In this document: positions 21,900 to 34,080 of the stretch, one piece after another
Layout: the number at the start of each line of letters is the position of its first letter
Numbering within the stretch: position 1 is the stretch's first letter
Assembly (NCBI RefSeq): GCF_030445035.2
Contig: NC_080685.1
Location: forward strand, 112,890,432-112,954,431
Direction of reading: 5' to 3'
Source of the DNA: Dasypus novemcinctus
Lineage: Eukaryota; Chordata; Mammalia; Cingulata; Dasypodidae
Length of the DNA: 64,000 nucleotides
Translations under genes and position numbers: made by a program
The notes under the pieces: model-generated
What the model saw: the letters and a program-made list of their open reading frames with translations, nothing else
The model's database searches: none
Told to the model about the DNA's origin: nothing

Positions 21900-23305
21900 C
21901 TGGCTTACTAGATGTATTTATTCTGGGTGCAGTTTCTCTCTTTAATTTAGGGTCTTCTTGCCCTTTCTCTTTTGTTGGTTGTGTAATAGGAGCCAAGGAT
22001 GTAGTTGGTGCTACAAGCTGTGGAGGCTGAAGTTGTACTCATTGTCTCAAGGACTGATGAAGCATCTCCCAACTTTCTCCTTTGCCAGGAGCAGGGAGAG
22101 AGCCACAGCTGTGTTTAATAATCCAAGTTGTGCAGGCCTAGACTGTAGTTGCCCAGGGAGACTGATGAAGATTCACACTCCTTTCTCCCCTGCCTGGAGT
22201 GGGGATGATGCTGCAGGTGTGGGCAGCAATCTATGCTGTGCGGGTACAAAATGACTGCAGTTACCCCAGTAGATTTCTGACTCTTCAGTCTGTGCCAGCC
22301 AAATGTTCCTGCAGTTACCCAGAGAGGCTGGTGCAGGGCCCACCAACTTCCTCCCTGCAAGAGGTGGGACTGAAGTCTAGGCTAGGACTGCCGTCCAATC
22401 TGGGTGAAAGAAATGAGTCTCTACCATCACTGCAATTTTCCTAAGCCCAGATTCCCCTCATGCCTGGGATGGAGTAAAAATTGTGGCTACCAGCCTCTTT
22501 CTGACTTGGACAGTTTCAAACTTTAGCTGTTCTTAGGGTTATACTTCAGCTATCTGAATTTACTAATCAGTAGCTGAAGTCAGTGGTCAACTGTATCTCC
22601 CTCTCCTGTTTTTAGGAAATAGTGCTTCCAATTCCTGCCACAGAACAGCTCCCGGGGCAACTTTTCCCACCAGAGTAGGATAATCACTGGTCAATGTGGC
22701 ATGGCCTGTATTTTCCAGAGACGCTGGTGCAGGCCCCCCAGCTTCCTTACTGCTGGAGGTAGGGCTAGGGCTTATGTAGAGCTACAACCTGATCCAGATG
22801 GAAAGAAGCTGATCCCTACCAGCACTGTGATTTTCAGTCAGCCCTGTCTCTCCTCATGCCAGGGGCAGAGTTAAAATGGCGCCACTGGTCTCTTTTTGAC
22901 TTGGGCAGGTTCAAACTTTAGCTGTTCTTAGTATTATACTTTAGTCCACTGAATTTACTAAGCAATAACTGAAGTTGATGCTCAACCATCTCTTCCTTCC
23001 CATTTTTGGGAAGTGGAGCTTCCAATTCCAGTCGTGGAATAGCTCCTGAGATGGCGTATTCCTCCGGTGGAGGATGGGTACTGGCCTCCCACGTGTGGAG
23101 CACTCTACTCATGAATCTTTTCTGCAGATGGGCAGTCTTCTCCTTTCATCCCTTCAAGAAATTTGCAGAATGCTCTTCTGGTCTCCTGGAGCCCTCTAAC
23201 AGGTGCTTTAGAGAGCTCTAGGTGATTACTAACTGCCCTGTAGCATGAGCTGACTCTAGGAGCTCCTAACTCTGCCACCATCTTACTGATTCCTCTAATG
23301 ATTTT

Positions 23306-23721
23306 TTTTTCAAGATTTATTTTATTTTTTTCTCTCCCTCCCCCACCCCCACCCCATTGTTTGCTCTCTTGTCTAGTCACTGTGTGTTCTTCTGTGTCTG
23401 CTTGCATTCTTGGTGGCACCCGGGGTCTGTGTCTTTTTTTGTTGTTGTTGTGTCATCTTGCTGCGTCAGCTCTCCATGTGTGTGGCACCACTCCTAGGCG
23501 GGCTGTGCTTTTTTTGTGTGGGGTGGCTCAATGCAGGGTACACTCCTTGCACGTGGGGCTCCCCTACACAGGGGACACCCCTGCATGGCATGGCACTTCT
23601 TGCACACAGCAGCACTAATTGTGGGCCAGCTCACCACATGGGCCAGAAGGCCCTGGGTTTGAACTCTGGACCTCCCATATGGTAGGTGGATGCTCTATTA
23701 GTTGAGCCACGTCTGCTTCCC
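23306..23721 (-). mobile_element. DAS-type SINE 1 of a serial cluster
   Basis: Minus-strand head GGGAAGCAGACGTGGCTCAA and B-box AGTTCAAACCC are at 23660-23721. The tail is poly(T) on plus at 23301-23345. It is followed immediately by ATAATGTATTTTTT (23722), which recurs after the next two SINEs. Confidence 0.93.
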
Positions 23722-23736
23722 ATAATGTATTTTTTA

Positions 23737-24167
23737 AAAAGATTTATTTTATTTATTTCTCCTCCTGTTCCCCCTGTTGTCTGCTCTCTGTGTCCACCCG
23801 CTGCATGTTCTTCTGTGTCTGCTTGCACTTTAATCAGGTGGCTCTGGGAACTGATCCTGGGACCCTCTGGATTGGGAGAGAAGCAATCATTCTCTTGCTC
23901 AGCTCCTGGTTCTGCTACATCTTCCCATCCTCTCTCCTCTGTGTCTCCTGCTACTTCATCCTGCCCCACCAGCTCTCTGCATTGACTGGCACTCCTGTGC
24001 GGGGTGACTTTGCCATGCTGGGTGGCATTCCCACAAAGCTACACTCCTGCATGGGCCGGCACTCTGTGTGAGCCAGCTTGCCCTCACCAGGAGGCTCTAG
24101 GCATCAAACCCTGGACCTCCCACATGGTAGATGGGAGCCCAATTTGTTGAGCCACATCCTTTTCCCC
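23737..24167 (-). mobile_element. DAS-type SINE 2 of a serial cluster (divergent)
   Basis: The tail (TTTTTTAAAAAGATTTATTT on plus) and head (minus GGGGAAAAGGATGTGGCTCA) are present. The body differs from its neighbours, with CTTTAATCAGGTGGCTCTGG and GCAATCATTCTCTTGCTCAG, so it belongs to an older or distinct subfamily. It is flanked by ATAATGTATTTTTT and TGTAATGTATTTTTT. Confidence 0.88.
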
Positions 24168-24182
24168 TGTAATGTATTTTTT

Positions 24183-24586
24183 AAAAAGATTTATTTATTT
24201 ATTTATTTCCCCTCCCCCCCACCCTGATTGTCTGTTCTTATGTCTATTTGCTGCGTCTTCTTCTTTGTCTGCTTCTGTTGTTGTCAGCGGCACAGGAATC
24301 TGTGTTTCTTTTTGTCGCATCATCTTGTGTCAGCTCTCCGTGTGGGCGGCGCCATTCTTAGGCAGGCTGCACTTTCTTTCACGCTGGGTGGCTCTCCTTA
24401 CGGGGCGCACTCCTTGCGCGTGGGACTCCCCTACACGGGGACACCCCTGCGTGGCACGGCACTCCTTGCATGCATCAGCACTGCACGTGGGCCAGCTCCA
24501 CACGGGTCAAGGAAGCCCAGGGTTTGAACCGTGGACCTCCCATGTGGTAGACGGATGCCCTAACCACCGGGCCAAGTTCGCTTCCC
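24183..24586 (-). mobile_element. DAS-type SINE 3 of a serial cluster
   Basis: Minus-strand head GGGAAGCGAACTTGGCCCGG and B-box GGTTCAAACCC, with a body of the same kind as the copies at 17229 and 37609. It is flanked by TGTAATGTATTTTTT (24168) and TGTAATGTATTTTT (24588), after which L1 'A' ORF1 resumes with AATCTCATCC. Confidence 0.93.
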
Positions 24587-25601
24587 ATGTAATGTATTTT
24601 TAATCTCATCCATCATGTCTTTCATTCCCATAAGGTCTGATACTTTTCTTTGCAGGCTTCAAATTGTTCTTTATACTTATCCAGTGTCTTCTTAATATGC
24701 TTTATTTCTTTAATCATATTTTCTTTAAATTCTTGAAAGTGATTTAGGACATACATATGATTCTCACTGATTAATTGTATTAAATCCTGTACCTCTTCAG
24801 GATATTTGGTTTGTTCTTTTGGCTAGGCCATCTCTTCCTGTTACAATATGGCTTGTAATTTTTTGTTGATGTGTAGGCATCTGAATATGTTGGTGGATTT
24901 ACTCTGATGGCCAATTTCTCTCTATATTGCCTATTGTTTCTTTTTTCACAGCTCTTCTTTGATATTTGGTTTGACTCTTTTAGATCTTTAAAATTGTCTA
25001 GCTTAAGTTATCAAAATTGGGCCAGGGACTCTCTAGTGGGGAGCAGATTTTCTCCCAAGGGTAGGATACAAATTGAACTGAGAGGGTTTTGTCCATGCAG
25101 TTTCCAAACCAGCCAGCAGATTGTGCTCATTAGCGCACCTTTCAGTGGAGGTGTTTCAGTCTGGGCTTTCCTGTGATCCTGTGTTGAATCTCCAGAGTAG
25201 AGGTTTAAAGTGGGCTCTGCTGGCAGAATTCAATGAAGAAAAGCGCCTTGATTCCCCCTCCCTTTTACCTTGAAACAGCTGATGGGAGGAAGACGGTGTC
25301 CCCCTCTCTGTTGGTTACAGTGAGCCAGAGGTTTTACCCCAGCTTAAAATCTTGGGGATGGGGAAGGGGAGCCCCTGCTGGCTGTCACAGGGGCTTGTTA
25401 ACTCATGTCTGTTGTTTCGACGTCTTTGTCTTTGTGTCCCTCACCCTCCTGAGAGTTCTGTAGTGCTGTCCTGGTCTACTAACCCCTAAAGCAGTTTCCC
25501 AGGACAGCTTTTCACTTTTTCTCCATTGCTTTTGTGAGAGCATTGAGCTCTGCCTGTTAGTTTGACACCATCTTCCCACAATTCCCTGCCAATTGGTTTT
25601 T

Positions 25602-26905
25602 GACAAACCTACCACATACACTTTACTGGGACAAAGCAGTCTCTTCAACAAATTGTGCAAGGAGAACTGATATCTATAACCAAAAGAATGAAAGAGGACC
25701 CCTCTCTCACTCCCTCTATAAGAATCAACTCAAAATGGATCAAAGACCTAAATATAAAAGGCAGGAACGTAAAACTCCTAGAATGAAATGTAGGGAAACA
25801 TCTTAAAGACCTTGTGGTAGGTGGTTGTTTCTTGGACATTACACCCAATTCACAGGCAACAACAGAAAAAATAGATAAATGAGACCTCCTCAAAATTAAC
25901 CACTTTTGCACCTCAGAGGACTTTGTCAAAAGGGTGAAAAGGCAGCTGACTCAATGGGAGGGTATATTTGGAAATCACATATCTGATAAGGGTTTAATAT
26001 CCATATAATTCAACAATAAAAAGACAAACTACCCAATTTAAAAATGGGCAGAAGACTTGACTATATATTTGTCCAACAAATATTGTATGACTGCACTATT
26101 ATGAACAAGATATATTGCATAAAGTCCTGGAGTTAATGATTAGAATATAGGTCACCAGAAAATAGAATGAGGTTAGAGAATGGAAAGCTGAGGGTTAGTC
26201 TGAGCAGCACTGGGAGAAAGGTTGTTAGTAAATCTTTGGAAATGAATAGAAATGGTGAAGGCACATCATGATGTTTGTAACTAGCAGTGCTAATATATGG
26301 GTATGAGAGTGACTGAAAGGGAAAGTCTAAGGTCCTGTATAATACTAGAAATAACGCTAAAAATTATAACATGGTATTGCACAGTGAAACCTCATGTGGA
26401 ATATTAATATGGGTAATATTGTATATATAGTATTGTTTTCTTTGAAACAGAACAAAAGGACATTAATGTGACAAAATGTTAATGTCAGGCAAAAATACAT
26501 TTAAAGCAAATGATGGACAGTAAAGTATAGTAATATATTAATAACCCTCCATTAAGTGTAAAAAAAGGAAACATGCTAAGTGAAAAAGCTAGACAAAGGT
26601 ACTATACAAAATTATAGAGATGGAAACAATAGCAGCTATGTATGGCAGGGGAAGGATAGAGAGATTGAGGTGATTACTAAAGATTGGTGGGTTTTTTTGC
26701 TTGTTTTTGTTTATTGTTGTTATTATTAGAGTAACGAAAACACCCTAATATTGATCGAAGTGATGAATGCACCACTATGTGATTATACCAAATACCATTG
26801 ATTGAACACTTTGGATGAACTGTATGCTTTATTAATATGTATCCATAAATTTGATTTGTTTTTTTAAAAAAGCTTGTGTTAAAACATTTTTAAAAATTGG
26901 TTTTA
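25602..26905 (+). mobile_element. LINE-1 (host L1), ORF2 C-terminal part and 3' UTR
   Basis: Continues the host L1 from 17142 after the duplicated GCCAATTGGTTTTT. The ORF2 C-terminal landmarks CAACTCAAAATGGATCAAAG, CTTTTGCACCTCAGAGGAC and ATTTGGAAATCACATATCTG are in order up to about 26060. A 3' UTR-like AT-rich region runs to about 26905, where the next L1 begins. No intact frame remains. Confidence 0.8.
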
Positions 26906-27509
26906 GAAAAAGAGGAACTCCTGGGAAGATGGTGGACTAGAAAGATATGGGACTCCTCTCTCCCAGAAAATTAGCTAAAGGACAGGCTGAAATGGCTTGG
27001 GAAAAAAATCTTCTAGGGTTTAGGACACCAGCAGAAGGCTGGACACTGCCCAGAAGAGAGAGGGAGAAGGAATAATTTCCTATTTGGGAAAAGGGAGCGG
27101 GATACCAGTGGAGGTTGGAGAACTGACTGAGAAAGTTTGAAATATCAGGCTCTTAGCCTCCAGGCAGTAACCTGTATCACCTTGAACCATTCCTTGTTGC
27201 AGCACACTACACCAGGCATTGAACTGAAAGGGCTGCCAAAGTCCTCCATCTGCTGGCAGAACAAGGAAGTACATGTGAGGAAATTAAAAGTAAGAGAAGC
27301 TCTTTCTCACCTTTAGAGCCTCCCTCCTCAAGAGGCTAGGAAGTAAGTCTGCAATTCATCACTAGGGCCAGAATCCACTTTTGAGCAACTAACAGGGACA
27401 ATCCAAAAGATCTAGGTTGAACCAAGAATCAAAGAACACAACCTCCTTCCAGTAAATCCCTGTGAAAGAGGGAGAAATTCCTCTTTCCATCCTAATCACC
27501 ATCCTAATC

Positions 27510-28470
27510 AGATGCCTAGATATCACCAAAAAACTTATGAGTCTTTCTAAGAAAATGGAAGACATGGCCCAAGAAAAGGAATATAGCAAAGCCCCAGAAG
27601 AGAGGCAGGATTTGAGACAAGTGGTTAAGGAGATACACACAAATTTCCAAAATCAAAATAATGAGATGAAAGACAAGATGGTTAAAGATATAAATGACAT
27701 CAAGAAGACATTGAGTGACCATAAAAAAGAATTTGATAACTTTAATAGAAAAGTAACAGAGCTAATGGGAATGAAAAACATGATAAATGAGATCAAAAAC
27801 ACAAAGGCATACAACAACAGACTCAAAATGACAGAAGAAAGAATAAGTGATACTGAAGACAGAACAGTTGAAGACAGAAAAGAACACAGAGAGAAAGGAA
27901 TGGGAAAATTGAGCAGGGCCTAGAGAGGTGAATGACAAAACAAAATGCAACAAAAGACATGCCATGGGAGTTCCAGAAGGAGAAGAAAAGGGAAAAGAGT
28001 CAAAAAGAGTATTTGAGAAAATAATGGCTGAAAATGTCCCAACTGTCATGAAAGAAATGAATTTACATATCCAAGAAATGCAGCATACTCCAATCAGAAT
28101 AAATCCAAGTAGACCTACTCCAAGACACATACTACTCAGAATGTCAAATGCCAAAGATAAAGAAAAAATTCTGAGAGCAACAAGGAAGGAAAAAACCATC
28201 ACATACAAGGGATGTCCAGTAAGATTTAGTGTGGATTTCTCATCAGAAACCACAGAGGTGAGGAATACAGTGGTAAGATACAATTAGGATACTGAAAGAG
28301 AAAAACTGCCAGCTGAGAATTCTTTATCCAACAAAAGTATCCTTCAAATATGAAGGTGAGTTTGAAATAATCACAAACAAAAACTAAGAGAGTTTGTTAA
28401 GAAGAATCCACCCTTGCAGGAAATATTAAAGGAAGATTTAGAGCTTGAAAGAAAAAGACAGGAGAGAGAA
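27510..28470 (+). pseudogene. L1 ORF1 of element 'C', frameshifted
   Basis: A likely original start at 27510 shifts frame within about 12 codons. The main open block to 27923 is a coiled coil (KDINDIKKTLSDHKKEF, FNRKVTELMGMKN). After a stop it resumes in another frame at 27928-28287 with MLRMSNAKDKEKI-like RNA-recognition sequence (LLRMSNAKDKEKILRATRKE, ITYKGCPVRFSVDFSSET). The C-terminal domain remnant runs to about 28470. ORF1p would be an RNA-binding trimer, but this copy is broken. Confidence 0.88.
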
Positions 28471-29334
28471 GCTTAGAGGAGAGTATAGAAGAAAGAATAG
28501 TAGATAGGATAACCAAAAGACCAAAAGAGTAAGAAGACAGATGAAAATAAAATATGACATGAAAATCAAAGAGTAAAATGGTGGAAGTAAATAATGCATT
28601 TTCAGTAATATCATTGAATGTGAATGGATTAAACACCACAATCAGAAGAAATAGTCTGACAGAATGGATAAAAAAAAATGAGCCATTCATATGTTGATTA
28701 CAAGAAATTCACCTTAGACCCAAGGATATAAACTGGTTGAAAGTGAAAGGCTGGAAAAAGATACTCCCTGCAAATAGTAACCAAAAAAAAAGAGCAGGGG
28801 TAGCTATACTAATATCAGACTTTAAATGCAAAAAAGTTATAAGAGATACAGAAGGCCATTATATATTAATAAAAGGGCCAATCCACCAGGAAGATAGCAC
28901 CTAACCAGGGTGCCTCAAAATACATGAGACAAACTCTAGCAAAACTGAAAGAGAAATAGATATCTCTATAATAATCATTGGAGACTTCAACACAGCACTC
29001 ATATCATTAGATAAAACAACTAGAAAGAAGATTAAAAAGGAAACAGAGCACTTGAACAATATGATAAACCAATTAGGCCTCACAGACATATACAGAACAT
29101 TGTACCCAAACTCAGTGGGTTAAATATTCTTCTCAAGGGCCCATGAATCTTACTCCAGGATAGGTCACATGTTAGGTCACAATACAGTTCTTAACAAATA
29201 GAAAAACATTGAAATTATACCAAGCAACCTTCACAAATCATAATGGAATGGAACTGGAAATCAATAATAGACAGGAAAGAAATAACTTGCAAATAGGTGG
29301 AGGTTAAACAACACATTCCTCAATAATCAGTGGG

Positions 29335-29950
29335 TGTAGCAGTTTGATATTATTTATGAATTTCAAGAAAGATATTGATCAGGCTTGTAAACTGGTCTGT
29401 TCCTCTGTGCGTGATACCCCTCGATGTATTAAATTCAAAGGCTTTATGTTTACTTGATTAAATTAAACGTAGGGCTTTGATTCCACCACGTCAGTAGGGC
29501 ATGACTCAGGGTTGAGTTCCCACCCCCTTGGTTGGCTATATAAACAGACACGCACTCAAGGAGACACACAGAAGATACACATGTGAAGAGAGAACTTTGT
29601 CAGCTTTGGTCCTGGGGCCCCAGGAAGAGAGATGAGCCATTCACCTGATAGTTTACAGCTGACCTTGTGAAGAGAACAGAGCAGCTGAGCCTAGAAAAAA
29701 AGGATCCCTATGCCAGCCTACAGCTGAAAGCAGAAAAAGCTGGGACCATGGGGTCTTTAAAGGAAGAGGAAGGCTGAACCCTCACAGAGATTGTTAATCT
29801 TCTTTGGTGAGAAAGTACCTCTTATGGTACCTTGATTTGGGCTCTTTAGGGCCTTGTAACTGTAAGCTTCTACCCAAAATAAATATCCTTTATAAATCTG
29901 ACAGATTTCTGGTACTTTGCATCAGCACCCCTTTAGCTGATTATAATACA
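29335..29950 (+). mobile_element. Solo LTR with 5-bp target duplication
   Basis: The LTR begins TGTAGCAGTTTGATATTATT and ends TTATAATACA, a TG...CA element of 616 bp. GTGGG flanks it at 29330-29334 and 29951-29955, and removing one copy restores L1 ORF2 sequence. A TATA box (GGCTATATAAACAG, about 29535) and a polyadenylation signal (AAAATAAATATCC, about 29876) are visible. No internal region is present, so it arose by LTR-LTR recombination. Family as at 8185 and 56693. Confidence 0.92.
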
Positions 29951-30649
29951 GTGGGCCAAAGAAGAAATTGCAAGTGAAATCAGTGAATATATTAGAACAA
30001 ATGAAAATGAGAACACAATTTACCAAAACTTATGGGGTACAGGAAGGCAGTCTTGAGAGGGAAGTTTATAGCCCTAAACACATACATTTTTAAAAAAACA
30101 CACAAGAAATAGCTAAAATAGAAGATCTAATTGAATAACGAGAGACTAGAAAAGAATAGCAAACCAGTCCCAAAGAAAGCAGAAAGAAGGAAATAATAAA
30201 GATTAGAGCAGAAATAAATGAAATTGAGAAAGAAAACACAGAAAATCAATAAAACCAAAAGTTGGTTCTTTGAGAAGTTCGATAAAATTGACAATCCCCT
30301 AATTAGACGGACAAAAAAAGAGAATATGAAAATAAATACAATCAGAAGTGAAAGGGAGAAATTTTGACTAACACAACAGAAATAAAAAGGATCATAAGGG
30401 GATATTATGAGAAACTATATGCTAACAAATTAGACAACCTAGATGAAATGGACAAATTCCTAGAAATGTACAAACAACCTACACCGATGCAACAAGAAAT
30501 GCAACTCAGCAAACAAATCACATTTAAAGAGATTGAATCTGTTATCAAAAATCTCCCAACAAAAAGAAGCCTTGGTGAATTCTACCGAGCATTTAGAAAA
30601 GAATTAATACCAATCCTGTCTAAACTCTCCCCCCAAAATTGAAGAGGAG

Positions 30650-30805
30650 TGAGGCCAGTGCTCAATTACTGAGCCACGTCAGCTCCCTTGAGGTGGCTCT
30701 TTCATTTGTTTGCCCGTTGTTTGTTTCTTTTGCTTAGGAGGCACCAGAACCAAATCTGGGAACTCCCATGTGGGTGGCTGTTCAACAGCTTGTGCCTCCA
30801 GCACA
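30650..30805 (-). mobile_element. tRNA-derived SINE (second family), fragment
   Basis: On the minus strand, two tRNA-like head pieces (TGGCTCAGTAATTGAGCACT and the CCTCCTAAGCAAAAGAAACA linker region) match the dimeric SINE at 39540-39730 and 63842-64000. It interrupts L1 'C' ORF2 between GAAGAGGAG and TTATGAAGCAAACATCACC. Ends are approximate. Confidence 0.65.
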
Positions 30806-33167
30806 TGTTATGAAGCAAACATCACCCTAATACCAAGCCAGACAAAAACACTATAAGAAAAGAAAATCACCAGCAAATCTCTGTAAGAAATATTCTTAAA
30901 AAAACAACAACTTGCAAATAAAATCCAACAGCATATCAAAAGAATTATATACCATGACAGAGTGAGATTTATTTCTGGTATGCAAGGCTGCTTCAACATA
31001 AGAAAATCAATTAGCATAATACAACACATTAACAAATTGAAGGTAAAAAAAGCCCACATGATCATCTCATTGATGCAGAAAAGGCATTCGACAAAATCCA
31101 GCTTTCTTTCTTGATAAAAACACTTCAAAAGAGAGGAATAGAAGGAAAATTCCTCAATATGATAAAAGGCATATATGAAAAAATGAGAGCCAACATTGTA
31201 CTAAATGGAAAAAGGTTCAAAGTTTTCCCTCTAAGATCAGGAACAAGACAAGGCTGCCCACTGTCACCATGGTTATTCATTGGTACTAAAAGTTCCAGTT
31301 GGAGCAATTAGATGAGAAAAAAAGGCATATAAATAGAAAAAGAGGCAGTAGACATGATCCTATATTTAAAAAATTCTGAAATGTCTGTGACAAACTACTG
31401 AAATGAATAAATGAGTTCAGCAAAGTGACAGGATACAGGATCAACATGCAAAATGAGTAATGTTTTGTACACTAGTATTGAACAATCTTGAGGAAATCAG
31501 GGAAAGATTTTGTTTACAATAGCAACAAATAGACTCAAATACCTAGGAATCTATTTAAGCGGTGGAGTATAGGACCTATATGCAGAAAACTACAAAACAA
31601 TGCTAAAAGATATCAAGGAAGAACTAAACAAATGGAAAGACATTTCTGTGTTCATGGTTTGGAAGACTAAATATTGTGATGATGTCAATCCTACCCAAAC
31701 TGATTTATAGATTCAATGAAATACCAATCAAAATTCTAACAGCCTACTTTATAGAAACAGAAAAAGCAATTACCAAATTCATTTGGAAAGGAAAATGCAC
31801 CAAAATAGCCAATAACATTCTAAATAAGAAAAGTGACATGGGAAGAATTTCACTGCCTGACCTTGAAGCATATTACAAAGCTACAGTGGTCAAAACACTA
31901 TGGTACTAGAATAAAGGTAGAAACATCAATTAGCGGAATTGAATCCAGAGTCCAGAAATAAACTCTCACCTCTATGGCCAATTGGTTTTTGACAAATCTA
32001 CCAAGTCCATGTTAATGGGACAAAACAGTTTTTTCAGCAAATGGTGAATAAAAGAGGACCCCTATCTCACTTCCTGATGCAAGAGTCAACTCAAAATGGA
32101 GCTAAGTCCTAAATGTAAAAGCCAGGGCCATAAAACTACTAGACTAAGATGTAAGGAAATATCGTAAAGACCTTGTGGTAGGTTTTGATTTCTTAGATCT
32201 TACACCCAAAGTACATACAACAAATAAGTATATAAATAGGGCCTTCATACAATTAAACACTTTTGCACTTCACAGGACTTTATCAAAAAGGTGAAATGGC
32301 AGCCAAATCAATGGGAAAAATATTTGGAAATCATATTTCCTATAAAGGTTTAATATCCAGGATATATAAAGAGATGTTACAATGCCACAATAAAAAGGCA
32401 AATGACCTGATTAAAAAATGTGCAAAAGACTTGAACAGACATCTATCCAAAGAAGTAATACAAATGGAAAAAAAACACATAAAAAAAATTCAACATCACT
32501 AAAAATTAGGGAAATGCAAATCAAAACTACAATGAGATATCATTTCACACCTGTTAGAATGGCCACTATTAAAAAGACAGACAGCTACAAGTGTTGGAGA
32601 GGATGTGGTGAGATAGGAACACTTATTCACTGCTGGCAGGAATGTAGAATGGTACGGTCATTGTGGAGGACTGTCTGGCAGTTTCTAAAATCCTTGAATG
32701 TAGACTTGCCACATGGCCCTGCAATACCACTATGGGTATATACCCAGAAGAACGGAGAGCAGTAATACAAACAGACATCTGCACACTGAAGTTTATAGCC
32801 ACATTATTCACAATTGCCAAAGATGGAAACAATCCAGCTGTCCATAAGAGGAAAGGAAGTCATGAAGCACATGACAACATGGATGAACCTGGAGGACATT
32901 ATGCTGAGAGAAGCAAGCCTGGCATGAAAGGACAGATACTACATGATTGTGCTACTATGAACTAAATATATGTGTAACATATCGAATGATTCCATTTATG
33001 TAAAATGTAAATATAAATCAATTTATAAAGATGAAGCTAGATTAGTGGTTATGTAGGGCTAGGGAAGGAATGCTAAGGGGTGTGGAGTTTTCTCTTTGGA
33101 GTAATGAAATGGTTCTAAAAACACTGATCTGTTTAAAAAATAATTTTAAAAAAGTAAAATAGAAAAA

Positions 33168-33265
33168 AAAGGATTAAAACCCATTTTTGGGTCATGCCTT
33201 TACTGAAGTTACTTAATCAAAAGGCCCTAATTATAATAGGTTTACACCTACAGAAATAGATTAGC
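33168..33265 (-). mobile_element. MaLR/ERVL-type LTR, second part of split copy
   Basis: GGATTAAAACCCATTTTTGG, TACTTAATCAAAAGG and TAATAGGTTTACACC continue, in the same orientation, the LTR that stops at 15470. The comparison copy is 2790-2890. Confidence 0.6.
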
Positions 33266-33384
33266 TTTTTAAAAAATCATTGTTTTATTTTAAACAAATC
33301 AATTTTATCGATACATTTAATAAAGGATACCATTTGGATTAGCTTTAAGAATTTATTTTTCTCAAATATATACAGCTTCAAGCC
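33266..33384. other. AT-rich spacer
   Basis: AT-rich sequence with no recognised element. Confidence 0.4.
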
Positions 33385-33530
33385 ATCACAGTTTTCCTTT
33401 CTACAAATGAGGAAGCTGAGGCTCTCAAAGGCTGATTCCCTCATCCACGTCCCATGGCCTGTAGGAGGTAGGCCAGGACTGGAAGCCAAACGCGCTGACG
33501 CTCTTTGGCAGCGCACACGCTCCACCAGAA
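33385..33530 (+). mobile_element. MIR SINE fragment
   Basis: TTCTACAAATGAGGAAGCTG, AGGCTCTCAAAGG and AGGCCAGGACTGGAAGCC follow the MIR 3' half. Confidence 0.65.
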
Positions 33531-33589
33531 AAGCACCCTCTACCCTCAGGCTGTAAGCCCAGCCGCTTCGTGTAGCCCTCCCTATCATC

Positions 33590-34080
33590 TCTCACTGGGT
33601 TATTGCAAAGCCTCCTAGCGGGCCTGTCTGCTCTCAGCCCTGCCCAGCAGGCTGCTCTCCACACATGCACCCAGTGATCTCATGTTCCAAACTATAAGTG
33701 AGGTCATGTCATTTGCCTTCTCAAAACTGTGCAATGGCTGCTCGTCCTTCACAGCGGTGCACAGGCCCTTCAGAATCTGGCCTTGTCCACCCTCCCCTCT
33801 GCTAACCCTGCCCTGGCCACGCGGTCCTGCTTGCTCCTGGCTTCCACCTCGGCGCCTTTGCACCCACCGCCTCTGCGCAAACACTCCTCCCTCCCTTCTT
33901 CAGGCCTCGCTCCAGTGTTACCTTCTTAGCCAGGCCTTCCCAGAACACTCTTGAAAATTGCAACTGGCCGCCAACCCCACTCTTCCTTTCTTTTCTCCAC
34001 CGCACTTTCCACCAAGCGGTGTGTCACTCCTCTTAGGCGTATCAGTCTTTGCCCACTGAGAGAGCCTCACCCAGATGCCG
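33590..34080 (+). mobile_element. L2 LINE 3' fragment
   Basis: The segment has the L2 3' landmarks CGGCGCCTTTGCACCCACC-like, CTTCAGGCCTCGCTCCAGTG, TTACCTTCTTAGCCAGGC and CTTCCCAGAACACTC in order. Strand follows the usual L2 consensus direction. Frames of 60-103 residues over it are not genes. Confidence 0.7.

Larger units (their letters stand above)
19045..23295 (-). mobile_element. LINE-1 'B', inserted in L1 'A'
   Basis: Minus-strand L1 with 3' UTR modules at 19045-20130, ORF2 C-terminal sequence at 20150-20915, ORF1 at 20930-21899 and 5' UTR to a start-like AGATGGTGGCAGAG (minus) near 23270. Most of ORF2 is missing at the 20915/20930 junction. The left flank TGTAATGTATTTT (19032-19044) recurs as TAATGATTTT at 23296 and as near-identical copies at 23722, 24168 and 24588. 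Confidence 0.8.
17157..25587 (-). mobile_element. LINE-1 'A', itself carrying nested insertions
   Basis: Poly(T) at the left edge and the L1 5' start (minus-strand GGAAGATGGTGTC near 25567-25580) at the right edge give the orientation and a 5'-complete end. Its own sequence comprises the 3' UTR (17157-18200), the ORF2 C-terminal end (18200-18400), ORF1 C-terminal (18400-19031), ORF1 N-terminal (24602-24850) and 5' UTR (24850-25587). Nearly all of ORF2 is missing between ORF2 end and ORF1. Insertions within it are a SINE at 17229, a tiny SINE tail at 18431, and the block 19045-24587. Confidence 0.8.
28560..32800 (+). pseudogene. L1 ORF2 of element 'C', endonuclease-RT remnants
   Basis: The apurinic endonuclease domain starts near 28600 (LSLNVNGLN-type segment) and includes the DFNTALISLDKTTRKK-like region at 28980-29035. 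The RT fingers/palm region includes NLPTKRSLGEFYRAFRK (30540-30600). Further RT sequence at 31111-31311 has [16 protein letters not shown] and [13 protein letters not shown]. The C-terminal zinc-knuckle-like segment [18 protein letters not shown] is at about 32595-32650. An LTR, a SINE and numerous stops interrupt it. The catalytic FADD region near 31340 is degraded. Confidence 0.88.
26912..33172 (+). mobile_element. LINE-1 'C', near full length, with nested LTR and SINE
   Basis: It begins with a 5' UTR start-like CTCCTGGGAAGATGGTGG. Next come ORF1 (27510-28470), ORF2 (about 28560-32800), and a 3' UTR ending in an A-rich tail near 33172. After subtracting the solo LTR (29335-29950) and the SINE (30650-30805), the length is about 5.5 kb, close to a complete L1. 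Multiple stops and frameshifts make it inactive. It abuts the host L1 at its 5' side and the second part of the split MaLR LTR at its 3' side. Confidence 0.88.

Noticed and set aside
23640..23721. tRNA gene calls at SINE heads
   Set aside because: A and B boxes are present, but the cloverleaf is degraded and each head is continuous with a SINE body, A-rich tail and target duplication.
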